From assembly GCA_947561585.1 (NCBI GenBank), contig CANNZV010002574.1, positions 49,971-113,970 on the forward strand: DNA of 64,000 bases, read 5' to 3'. The notes under the pieces were generated by a model. That model was not told the DNA's origin. It worked only from the letters and a program-made list of their open reading frames with translations, and ran no database searches. Below, in pieces: positions 13,601 through 24,107 of this stretch. Position 1 is the first letter of the stretch; each line of letters starts with the position of its first letter. The position numbers and the translations under genes were made by a program. Origin of the DNA: Caprella mutica. Its lineage: Eukaryota; Arthropoda; Malacostraca; Amphipoda; Caprellidae.

Positions 13601-14211
13601 TTCCCGTCAATTAGAACTGCGCAGCACATGATACTTCTACCTCCTTCTTGTTTACTATCATTTTCAGCAACTCCAACGATTACAGAAAATTCATGATATC
13701 TTTCTTTTTCGCTTCAAACAGCAAAATACTTGCATTGCGATGGTGGAGAAGTTCCTCTACCAGAATGACTTGAGATCTAACTTGGTGAGTGATGTTGATA
13801 GATTCATGGTACAGTAACATTTCTAGGTCACTATTTATTTCTGTTTGTATTATTTGGTTATTGGATGACTGACCAACTACAGTAACTATTTCCATCTCAT
13901 CATATTTATGTTTTTAGGCAATGCGAGTACTCAGTCTAACGAAGAAAGAAAGAAAATTCTCGATGGCGAATTTCGGTGGCATGGGCAGAGGATCAGCTAC
14001 TAATGTAAATCATTGACTTTCAATTGAAATATCTCATTTAAATGATTATAATATATTTTATCAGTTAGTTCATTGATCGTATGGAATATAGTTAGTTATA
14101 TTGAATTAATTCAATGCCTGGTTGAAATTATTCAGCCGATCTTTTCAATTTCAGACCCTGGCTTTCATCCTTTCTTACGTAGTGGTGGCTCTCCAATTCA
14201 ATATCTGTTGA
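10611..14211 (+). CDS. Gustatory-receptor-like gene A (4 exons, 381 aa)
   Basis: Insect seven-transmembrane chemoreceptor, probably a ligand-gated cation channel subunit in the membrane of taste neurons. Exons: 10,611-11,549, 13,722-13,784, 13,918-14,004, 14,155-14,211. All junctions are GT-AG and phase 0 (donors GTCAGT, GTGAGT, GTAAAT). Predicted membrane segments lie near residues 42-62, 68-88, 119-137, 153-177, 250-270, 286-303 and 364-379. Exon 1 ends in LQHDSADNFQDT. Exon 4 encodes SYVVVALQFNIC, matching the TYxxxxxQF signature of the gustatory receptor family. I chose the ATG at 10,611 because it aligns with the starts of genes B and C. An AATAAA overlaps the stop codon. Exon 1 is only about half identical in protein to B and C, while exons 2-4 and their introns are nearly identical. 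Ligand is not inferable. Confidence 0.9.
12613..12770 (+). repeat. 15-bp tandem array with GGTTCTAGG terminus
   Basis: Starts GGTTCTAGGAAAATTCCACT and continues as about ten units of roughly GAGGAAAATTCCACT, 15 bp each. The core GGAAAATTCC is nearly palindromic. The start matches the terminal motif of the iteron-ended elements at 8.3 kb and 32.8 kb. I found no opposite end, so this is likely a single end or a solo array. Confidence 0.8.
13139..13176 (-). mobile_element. pogo-like MITE terminus fragment
   Basis: On the minus strand it begins CAGCAAAATCTCGAAGTAGA next to a TA. It is the same terminus as the complete MITE at 4,573-5,186. The rest of the element is not evident. Confidence 0.6.
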
Positions 14212-15225
14212 ATAAATACTATCTTCAACAGATTGTAATTTATTCAGCAGATTATTCAAATAATGAATATGATCAGTTACAGGACAATCTTTAAATCAAT
14301 TTATACTTTGATACTCTGTAAATCATTAAATGTTTGTTTATTCACTCAATTTAAAATAATAATGGTATAGCAATAATTGCAGCAGAATATAACAACATTA
14401 GAAAGTCTGTCGACAATATTAATTTGAGTCTTGAAATATTAGGTATTATTTGTTCTAAATGCCTAGATTCTTTCATTGTTATTTCTTATATAATATATTT
14501 TGTGATCTATCACGTTATTTTCACAGAAAATTTATATCAAAACTTATATGTAACATGTGTCGAATCTAAAAACTTTCAAATTTAAATCATTTCTCTTATA
14601 TAGATAAATAGAGAAAACTATACTCGTTGTTCCTATAACTAGCGATAGTTTTCATTTACTTGTGTGTTATATTCAGCATATTTATCTAAAGAATTTAACC
14701 ACATTAAATATTTAGCTGAGATGGTTACCTTAAATTAGCACCAGATGAAGGGCGACCTAGTATTTTTTATAGTTCCTACATTAGTTCACTGAAGTGAGGT
14801 TTCTGAGAGTTCATGAAATTGTTATTTTATTCTTGCACATCATGTTAGTGTTTGATGAGTTATGAGACCATTTTTGAAATTTATAAGTCGAGCATTTTTT
14901 TTCAAATGACGGTAATTATTGTATGATATCATCTAACTGTATCATATTCTATCACTTATAAATATTGATGTGTATATTTGGGTGATTTGAATTAAACCAA
15001 AACTATTATTATAGTTGATAATTGCTGCTGCATTATACTGGGTTTCTCAGAAATATTGAACCCTTTCAAACTTGATTATACTTTAATATTCAAACATCTC
15101 AGAAACAGAAATTAAGAAGATATGAAAACCTAAGAACATAAAAATTATGAAAAACATCATTCCTACATTCTAATATTATGTACGATTATTCTACAGCACA
15201 CTACAAAATCTACTCCAAATATCCA
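14212..15225. other. 3' flank of gene A, duplicated after gene B
   Basis: From the stop codon on, this aligns with 26,496-27,070 and then 28,448-28,710. Near 14,759-14,767 the sequence AGTATTTTT is the uninterrupted counterpart of the site into which the 27,071-28,447 element inserted. No gene was seen. Confidence 0.7.
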
Positions 15226-15229
15226 CTAT

Positions 15230-15690
15230 CCTGCCGGAGACAAAATTCAAGATTGTGAACAAAGTTATCAATCACTTATCACTTCCTTTAGCCAGAGGAT
15301 AGTTTGAGGGTTGTTTTAATACACTCTGTCCTTCAGATAACCCCACAAGTAGAAATCTGGGGGAGGGGGCCGTTTCAGGTCAGGGAAATCTGACGCCAAC
15401 TCAGGATCTCGGTGGCGACTGACAAGTCTGCCTGGGAAACAATGATCTAAACACTTCACAGTCATATTGCCAGTGTGAGGAGGAGCCATATATGAATATA
15501 TACTCTCAGGAAGTCACCCAATCCTGATAAAACCACTAACAAATCATCCTGCACCTATTGTGACCTCTGCCACCATAAAATATTAGTCCAGGTCCATGTT
15601 GTATCGCTCCTTATTGACAGTAAGAGATTTCTCATACTCGTCTTCGAACCAAAATGGTCCGATGATTCCACCCATACTGTGCTCTTTTTT
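15230..15690 (-). pseudogene. Decayed mariner/IS630-type transposase C-terminal part
   Basis: The minus-strand translation, with stops, gives GIIGPFWFEDEYEKSLTV, then FPGRLVSRHRDPE, then PPPDFYLWGYLKDRVY followed by NNPQT. These match the order FGPFFFED...TVN, FPGRLISR and DFFLWGYLK...V..NNPQT, common in insect IS630/Tc1-mariner-type transposase genes. Several in-frame stops show it is dead. No termini were identified. Confidence 0.75.
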
Positions 15691-15887
15691 GAATGGAGAG
15701 CTCTTTGAAGAAATTAATTAGGAGCAGTTGTGCCTCAGAAAATGTTATTTTTGCTGTTAAAATGCCTCGACAGCAAGAAATATATATAAGTAGCTACTAG
15801 ATTAGAAAAGTATATATTGTATTAATAAGTTTTATTTAGTATTTGTGTTCCTGTAACAATTTTTAATGTTTGCTATTATTTTCAATA

Positions 15888-15914
15888 AAGTTATTTATTT
15901 ATTTATTTATTTAA
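15888..15914. repeat. (TTTA)n microsatellite
   Basis: Short tetranucleotide run directly visible. Confidence 0.9.
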
Positions 15915-16149
15915 ATGCTGAAATTTTATAAATTTTTATAAATGTGTATAAAAAAAACACATAGCTATACTGCTTACAAACTTGGCAACAAATATGGTGT
16001 ATCACTGCCTAAAGGTAGCACCACTGTTAGAAATATAAACATTCAGACATTTTAAATGAATCTCATTATCTTCTATATTATTGTTATTATTATTATTATA
16101 ATAGTGTTTTATCTACATGATTAAAAAAATCATTCAAGGTTTACTTTAA

Positions 16150-16729
16150 AGGTCCTCTCCAGGCTCCGGGAAAAAAATGAGTTTATTACATAATATTATA
16201 GAACTAAGTTCTACGATCATTATTCCGCAAACCGCACACAATTCGGTTCAGTATATATTTTATTATTTGCTTTTAAAGTTTTTTAGTACTCTGTGAGCAA
16301 CAATCGAGCGAATCTCCAATCTGACGCTGAGAAAGAAGATTGTACACTCTTTGTTTTGATTTCAAATTTAGATTTTTAAACAAACAATGCGTTTTTGTTC
16401 TTCTTTTAAGATATTAATTGTTTCTAAAATTATATAAACGTTTCTATAATAAGTTTATCCAAATTTAAACCTTTAAACGAATAATAAAAAGATTTATTAA
16501 ACCTAATACCTAGTTGACAATCAAAACAAATGGTGTGCATTCTTCTTCTTTAGACTGAAATTTAGAAAGTCGGAAGTAAAGTAGGTTTTGTAGAGTTTGG
16601 ATTATAAAAAAAATTTAAAAGCATATAAAATTAAAAATCTGCTAGCAAATTTTATGGGGTTTGCAGTAAAATGATAAGAAACATTAGCCTCGTTGAATTA
16701 AGCAATAGAGATTTGCTTGGAGGGGACCT
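16150..16729. mobile_element. TTAA-flanked MITE
   Basis: The left end is AGGTCCTCTCCAGGC and the right end, reverse-complemented, is AGGTCCCCTCCAAGC. Both are flanked by TTAA (16,146-16,149 and 16,730-16,733). TTAA duplication is typical of piggyBac-like elements, but the termini do not begin CCC, so the superfamily is uncertain. The 580-bp interior is non-coding. Confidence 0.7.
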
Positions 16730-16859
16730 TTAACATTAAAAGCTTTTGATAAGATTATCCAAGAAAGTAAGAAGTTAAGGTCCATTCTAAATCTTCCCAT
16801 TTATATTTTGAGGGTATAAGTTAGGCAAATGAATTCAACAGACTGTTTCTGTCTATTTT

Positions 16860-17460
16860 TAATCAATTGCAGGCGTATTATAGTTTTTCGCTGAATTAAA
16901 AACAAAGAGACCAGAAAACTAATAACTAATTGAACTGGCACAGTTTATTTTCTGAATAATCCTTTTACTTTATTTCTTGCTCAATGGAAGAATTGTTATT
17001 TGTAATTTCGTATGTTAGTTTTTTTAGTATAATTTTTGATATGGTTTAATTTCTGAACCTTTCATAGCAGACAGGATATGTTTACCCTGAAATGTCGATA
17101 AATCGACTGAATGCAATCATTCGCGTCGTATAACATCTATGTATTCAGTTGGTCTGAAACCGGTAAACGTACTTATATTGAACAGACGACTACACGTACC
17201 AAAACCTAATTATATTATGCCGATATGACCGTAATTTGATGTCACACGGATATAATACGTAAAAATTTATCAAATAATTTAATATGCCCAAACTAATTGC
17301 TCATAGAGAGCCTTTATTTATATTTACCCAGAAGGTTTACTCTGACATCAAACAAATAAACTCTGAATATGGATTGCAAACAAAATTAAGGTAATGGTGT
17401 CTGTGAACACCAATGCTTTCTCAATGGAAAGATCATCAGTTGTATGTTTATGTATAGACA
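16860..17460 (+). repeat. Duplicated intergenic block, copy 1
   Basis: Aligns over most of its length with 30,930-31,208 plus 32,864-33,060 (for example TTTTTGATATGGTTTAAT and GCAAACAAAATTAAGGTAAT). It lies between genes A and B, while the second copy lies between B and C, so it is part of the unit duplicated with the receptors. It carries the undisrupted version of the site occupied by a 1.65-kb element in copy 2. Confidence 0.75.
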
Positions 17461-18273
17461 GTATAGTGTGCAGTAGGCGCAGTACCAGTGATTTTCAAAT
17501 TCCCCAACATATTTAAGAAAAAAATTTAATCTCACTAGGTCTTTAATTAGGACTATACGTATAGTATTACGCCAAACTTATAAGTAATTTTTTGAATATT
17601 ATACATGTATTATATTTAATGCAATGTAATATGAGAGCAATTGAAGCCAATTAATTTTCGTCAAATTAATATGAATAATCTACTTCACGTTTGTTTTGAA
17701 GCTATCTTTAATAAAAAAAGATTAAAAAATAATTGTCTTCAGTCGAAACCTTTTGGGTGAAATTAACTTGTTCTATTGCTTGCCACATAAGCTGAACATT
17801 TAAAAGAAGGACAAGTTATTAGCAGTTTGTAAGTTCAAGAGGACCAATACCCCTTCAAAAATGCCATGGAAAAAAGTGTCAATTTTTTATTCTTCTCAGT
17901 CTTAAGACATACCTACAAATGTAGAGAAATCACTGTGAAAATCTTAGAGCGATATCTGCTCTGTAGCGCCTACAGTGTAGGGTCAAAGGGAGGAGTAACT
18001 AGGAATGCTTCCGCATTTGGGGGAAAGTGAACCACCATTGAAATATGGGCTCTTATAAGAAATCAGTGCCGCTCTGACTTTTATACGAAGAGGATGTGTC
18101 GCTACTCGCTTGTCTAAGTGACATTTCCTTTTAGAGAAGGACGACCTGGTGGTAAAGCTGTTTCAGTCTCTGCTGCATTACTACTTTTTGAGGTGATTGA
18201 CGCTCTATTTCTTTGTCAGTTTTTGTTGTAGAGATATTGTCATGGCTCGTTTTAAATTTAAATAAAAAAAGGG
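17460..18273. other. Intergenic, nothing recognisable
   Basis: No ORF, RNA gene or repeat that I can support. Confidence 0.45.
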
Positions 18274-18281
18274 GTGTCTAA

Positions 18282-20814
18282 CAGAGGTGGGCGTTCCGCA
18301 AAAATGTTCGCGAACCTTTAATCGCGGACTGGAAAATGGGTTCGGACATTCTGATTCGGAACCTCTTCAAAAACGGTTCTGACTTTTCACAAGTCCAACC
18401 TCCGTACCCGGGGAAAACTGACTTGTTCATTTAATTATTTTACGTTCTGAACATGTACCGTACACCTACGGACTGCCTCTTGGCTACTATTTTATACATA
18501 GGTTTCTGCTACATGCATATCTCCCCGCTCTTCTTCCGTTACGTTATTCATTCTTTCCTGACTAGCGGTAAGTTTAATAATAATCTTAATTCTTTAATAA
18601 CGGTTTATGTTCCATCAAATCTCAATTGAAAATTGCTTGAAATATGTAGAACTATAGGTATATTAGGTAACATTACATAACACCCTACCCCTAGTAACTT
18701 AGCCGTTGTCTAACCAGTCCTCATGGAAAAATAAAATAACTTAAATTCAAGACCGATTTTAAAGCTGTCCTTTCATTCGTTTAATTTTTCGCATAAATAC
18801 ATACTATTAGACAAAACGAAGGTGATAAATGGTAAGATACTCATATTATGAGCATTTATTTATATCTATAATAATAATAGGAATATATCAGAGATCTTTC
18901 CAGGCATTAGATGCAAGAGTGTGTTTCAGTACATAAGGGTGAATATCTCAATATATTCAGTTAACTGTAACTATCAAATATGTGCGAGAATAACCCAGCT
19001 TCGTACAATAACATCTTATAAATATTTGTTTTTGTCTTAGCTTGTTACATTTATTTTGAATGATAATTTTTTCTTTTGATTTTACTATTGTATGAGTAAA
19101 TATCAAATGAAGGTTTTTAAGAGAAAATATTGAAATGACTCAAATGAGCTAACTTTTGACGGCTATAAGTAGTTAGGCTGAACAGATAATTTAAGATCAA
19201 GTATTCTGCTATTTGCTTTTAAATTGAATTGATTATAATTTATGTATAGGTATTATAATATTATATATAAGTTATAATATTACTTTGAGAAATATTCACA
19301 GTAATCTTCACTGTCTGACCTTTCTAATATCTATAGTACTTTCATATTCAAATAAAATGCAAAATGTTATTTTATTATCAGTTCTCTAGATCGGATTAAT
19401 TGAAAATGTTGTAATATAAATGAAAATTTGTAAACCAATAGTAAAAACTTAAAAATTACTTAATTAGATACTTGGATACTTTAAATGGATTACATATTGT
19501 CTTGCATTGTTATGACGACAGAGTTGGTCTTAATTTTTCTTTGCATGAAATTCGGAGGTCAGAAGAAAATTCAGAATAACAAACCTAAATTGCGTATTGA
19601 AGTGGGGACTGGGGGAGATCTTTAAAGATACTTAATGCTCATACTCAATATTACTAACTTATCAAGTAGTAAGTACAGTGGAGCTCCTTTATAGTGAACT
19701 CCTGTATAGTTAATCATGCTGAATAGTAAAATCCTGTATAGCGAACTTACATCTATAGTGAACATATTTAGGTTAGTGTACCACAAAAATTCGTAAGTTT
19801 TCTATGAATCTCTTATTTCTATTTAGTAAATTCACTAAATTAGTTGCTATTTCATGAAACAGCAGTTCTACCTACCAGTGCAACTCCTCTATAATGTAGT
19901 CATGTGAAGTCACAGTATAATTGTTATTATAAATTTATTATATTAACCCTAATGAATTTGACGTATGTTTTCTAGGCACATTTTTTTTAAATTACTATAT
20001 ATATATTTCATGTCATTCCTTTAAATTTACTGGCCTTTCTTGACTTTGTTCCTACATAAATACATACTATTTTTTTGAATTCAAAAGTTAAATATTTACG
20101 TATCGGCGTAAATCAGCGTAGATCACATTATGGAATTAATTGTACTTTAGTGACGTGTGGCAACGTACGTAGAAATACAGATTGGTTTCCCAATACGCAA
20201 GAATGTGTCCACGTTTTTATGTAGTAGAGACAAATGCGCGAGCTGTGATTGGTTCACACTCCATCCAATAACAGTTCAGCTCACTCACTTATATACCTAT
20301 GTATTTTTTTCTCCTTATATATTCAATATTTTTAATTGAAATTTGGTACACATTAGTTTAGTACATATACTAACAACTTGTAAAAATACAGTTACGTAGG
20401 TTTGTAAATAAGACATGCGTTTTTTTAACATAGAGTCAACCCTTCTCGTTGTTTCTGACAGTCAAACTCATTACGGTTAATAATAATATTTATTAGTAAA
20501 TAATTAGTATCTTGTTAAAAAAACTAATTTTTTTTATATAGGTTGCCCTAATAGCCTTGGAAGCATAAGTTAGTAATAGGGCCGACTATATAAATGTGTA
20601 GACTGTAGTTCACTTTTTTTTTAGATATAAAATATGTACCTAAAAAATCCGAGGTTAGCATACAAATTGTTCGGACTAAATGTTTGGTTCGGAACAAATG
20701 ATCGGACCAAACTTTTCAAAATTGGGTTCGCTATACGGAGGTTCGGAACCCAAAATCGACGAAGATTCGGGTTCGGATTCTGAACCTAAAAAAAGGTTCG
20801 CGCGCCCAGCTCTG
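18282..20814. mobile_element. hAT-like non-autonomous element (2.5 kb)
   Basis: Begins CAGAGGTGGGCGTTCCGC and, on the opposite strand, begins CAGAGCTGGGCGCGCGAACC. The flanks are GTGTCTAA (18,274-18,281) and GTGTCTTT (20,815-20,822), an 8-bp duplication with two differences. CAGAG-start termini and 8-bp duplications are hallmarks of hAT elements. Repeated GGTTCGGAACC-like words occur near both ends and may be subterminal binding sites. I found no transposase ORF. A pogo-like terminus fragment lies inside at about 19,677. Confidence 0.75.
19677..19790 (+). mobile_element. pogo/Tigger-like terminus fragment
   Basis: The sequence CAGTGGAGCTCCTTTATAGT preceded by TA, with repeated TATAGTGAAC words, resembles Tigger/pogo left ends. 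A second, similar CAGTGCAACTCCTCTATAAT occurs at about 19,879 in the same orientation. No right end was found. Confidence 0.5.
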
Positions 20815-20822
20815 GTGTCTTT

Positions 20823-21375
20823 TATGATAACTGAATTAGAAAAAATATTTAGCTAAAAGAATTGAATTGAAAAAATATGTAAAAAAAACTATTTCCCCCT
20901 TACCCTCAAAAAAACGCTGACTTTAAATTTGAATAATTCTTCTGTTATATAGTGGAATAATTTTTCTTCTTTTAAATGGATCCTGTTTCATGTTTTTAAA
21001 TGTAAATATGAAGCTAAATAGAACGTTGAAGTTACCCCTAAAATTCCCATTTAAAAAAAATAGTTTTCTGTTGCCTGTAGCTAAATTTTAGTGAGAACAA
21101 AAGCATTTTCTTTTGTCTTTTCTACCTGAATATGAATGAAATTTCAGAATTTTCTAATCAATAATAAAATAATCAGTCGCATATCCCAGAATGGGTTAAA
21201 TCCCTTCAAATGATTAATATTTCAATCGAATTCGGGTACGTGAAAAAATGTTAAAATCGCATATAGTCAATTCATTCAATATTATTTACTTTGTTTATTC
21301 TAAACTAAGTAAAGCGTCACCTGTTAATGAGATAAATAAACTTTTTTGTAATTCTTTTTTCTATGTCGCCAGTGT
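20823..21375. other. Intergenic, nothing recognisable
   Basis: AT-rich. No feature that I can support. Confidence 0.45.
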
Positions 21376-21383
21376 ATTATGCT

Positions 21384-22355
21384 GGTGTCCGGAAAACTGC
21401 CATGCTGAAAACTGCCGAAGCGGAAAACTGCCAGTCACTTTCTGGTAATTAAAGTATTTTTGACTTTTCTGATATATTATTTAGTTATAAAACAAGTACG
21501 TAAATGACGTCGGTGACTTTTCTGCATCCATTAGTAATACCACAGACGGTGGTAAATGACTTTGTTCATGGGGCAACTTCCTTTTCTGACAGATTCTTCA
21601 ATTAAGTCCCTTGTTTATAATTTCCTATTGACGTTAGAAATATTGCCTTTGGTTCCGAAGCAAACGTTAAACCCCGTGTACTGATTTGTGATTACTAGCT
21701 AATTAGATATTCTCATAATTATATAATTTTAAATTATATAATGTTCAATATATTACATTTAGATTTTTTTGCCTGTGTCATTAACACCTTCATTTTTACA
21801 ATTTTCATTTATATGTAACAAGTACTTTTAATTAATATGCAATTCAATTCGATCAAGTGAAATTGGTGGAGAATTAGATATTTAATTGCAGTTTAATGAA
21901 TAAATAATAGTTATAGATGTTGGGTTGCAAATTCTAGATATTTCACAAACATACAAATATCGATCGAAGTTTTTTTATAATGAGTAGAAGTGAATATTAT
22001 ACTTGAACGCTTGTTCAATTGAAAAAAATAGACACAAAACCTGTTATGAACTGATAATGTAAAGATGCGTCGTGTAAACGAAGAAATTGTACTCTGTCCC
22101 TAATACAATTATTTATTTGTTTCTTCTCTTAATATTTTCTAAGACAGGTTCTAGGTTTTAATTTTTATATTTTATTTTATTTATTCCTGAAATATTTATA
22201 TAAAAATATATTTCATATATTTAAAAAAAATTGTCTACATTTACCTATTATTTTTGTTTTCATTACTAAGTAAAAACGTTTTTTATAAATTAAAATGTTA
22301 TTAGTGACTAAAGTCGTTAAATTTCCAGTAAGTGACTGGCAGTTTACCGTGTACC
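21384..22355. mobile_element. Iteron-ended element, GGAAAACTGCC family, copy 1
   Basis: The left end GGTGTCCGGAAAACTGCC is followed by two more GGAAAACTGCC-type units. The right end, reverse-complemented, is GGTACACGGTAAACTGCC. The flanks ATTATGCT and ATAATGCT suggest an 8-bp duplication with one mismatch. It shares interior sequence (TGTTGGGTTGCAAATT, TATCGATCGAAGT) with 27,071-28,447, the same family. Its interior also holds a copy of the module found at 3,960-4,230. No ORF of note. Confidence 0.75.
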
Positions 22356-22463
22356 ATAATGCTTTTGTGAGGTGCGTGCAGATGTGAGGCACAACTCACC
22401 TCTAATGCCTGGAGAGAGCTCTGACACACACCTAATATATTTGAAAAAATGCTCGTATTTTCG

Positions 22464-22605
22464 GGTGTAGGTCATAAGCCCCCCCGGTCATGAGCCCCCC
22501 AATCACGAGCGCCCCCTGGTCATGAGCCACCCTAGGTCATAAGCCCCCCCCCCCGGTCAAGAGCCCCCTCCCCCCCCCCCCTCTCATGAGCCCCCTTATT
22601 TTCAA
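22464..22605 (+). repeat. C-rich array of GGTCATGAGCCCCCC-like units
   Basis: About seven units of 15-18 bp built on GGTCATGAGCCCCCC, with C runs up to 14 long. The opposite strand has G runs. The periodicity resembles the other terminal arrays in the window, but no partner end was seen. Confidence 0.75.
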
Positions 22606-22609
22606 ATCC

Positions 22610-24100
22610 TTATTTACATATATTATTTAATCCTTATTGACACTTTTGTAGTTTTCATTGAACTGATCGGTGTAGCGACATATTTTACTTTCATATTGTG
22701 ATTATTTGAATAATGTTTATTTTTTGTAATATGTGGTTATTTATACAGCTATCTTATATAATAGTTTATGATGTATATGACAGCATTCTACACAAAGTGA
22801 TGACGTCACGGGACGGAATTGAACTTAAATTTACTAGTACCTAATAAATATGAAATGTAATGTAAAATGGGCTATGTATCACCAAAAATGAATAAATAAT
22901 GTCCTTAAATATTATTAGATAAAGGAATATATGCACGTTACCGTGCATTTTGCATGGGTGCCCACTAGTCTTACAATTAATCACCTTCATTTTTATCTAA
23001 TCGTGTATAATTATGTGAAAAGTAAAATTCATGAAAAGACAGCTTCAAAATATTAGTATTTTCTATCAGAGCTGTTTCACGTAAACCAACTCCTAGTTTT
23101 GATATGTTCCGTTTCTGTTCGGTTACTGACTTTTGTTTGGTTGTTTTTGTTGCTTGAGTCATTGACAGGCTACAGTTAGACAATGTGATACAAATATTTA
23201 CCACTGCAATACTTTAAACCAGCATTACATTATAACAATGTTTCACCACATTTATAGTACGGTTCTTCTAATACACACATGCATGATGGGGCTACTCAGT
23301 CTCAATCTCTCTCGCTGCGTGATCTGTAGGCTAGCATAATACACCAGCTTATTGGAATCAAGTATCGAACAAAATGTACCTATATAAAGAGAAGGGACAC
23401 AAAAGTTGGAATATTGATAAAGGTGTTATAATGGACATAAAAATAACTTCTCAATTACAGTCAACGTGGATTTTATTCAAAATAATTACGGTAATTATCC
23501 CAAATTTTCTGTAATGTACCGACAGCTTAAACGAAATACATGACCTCTTTAATTTAAAAAAGGATAACTTAATTGTTCGAGTAAAAATGACTGAAGCCTC
23601 AATAATTAAGTTTTCCGAACAGTTTGATTTTTAGAGAGCTACAATATCATGAAATAAACTGAATTAGAAGAAGAAGAAAATCCAGCTAACGAAGCATATC
23701 AGGACCCACATATAGTACATCAACCAATGCTTAACTAAATTTTATTTTTCAAACAATCACCGTCATCTAGGGAGAACATTAGAAAAACTTCAAATAATGA
23801 TTAAATTTTTTCATAATGCTTTCAGATTTTGTATCACCCAAAGTTCTTCCCAAATTATATTTGACTTTATGAAAAAATAGAAATGGACATTTTTTTAACA
23901 TATTCTTTCGTAAAGTGTTATCTATCTAACACTGATCTATCAAAAAAAAATTTTGGCCTACAAAATGTCTTGAGCGTTGAAGGGTTCTACCACCTCATCA
24001 ATTCAAATTGCTATTATTTTACTATACGTACAAGATTAAAATTTAATTTTCAGAGCCAAAATTATTAAATAATCATAAACTTTATTTCAGATTTATTTAT
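22610..24100. other. Upstream region of gene B
   Basis: No gene recognised. From about 24,035 on (TTTAATTTTCAGAGCCAAAA) it aligns with the upstream region of gene C at about 40,535. TTTCAG at about 24,085-24,090 is a likely splice acceptor ahead of the start codon, and an earlier TTTTCAG suggests a small alternative 5' exon. Confidence 0.5.
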
Positions 24101-24107
24101 CTAATTG

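Larger units (their letters stand above)
11550..13721 (+). other. Intron 1 of gene A
   Basis: 2.2-kb intron from donor GTCAGT to an acceptor preceded by the pyrimidine-rich TTTCTTTTTC. It contains a tandem array at 12,613-12,770 and a pogo-like terminus at 13,139-13,176. Reading through the donor gives about 8 extra codons before a stop. Confidence 0.75.
21372..23352. mobile_element. Possible element ending in GTGTATTATGCT
   Basis: GTGTATTATGCT at 21,373 and its reverse complement AGCATAATACAC at about 23,335-23,352 could be termini of one element into which the 21,384 element inserted. A related pair (GGTGTGTTATGC and its complement) bounds 31,231-31,534. Evidence is limited to short termini. 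Confidence 0.35.
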
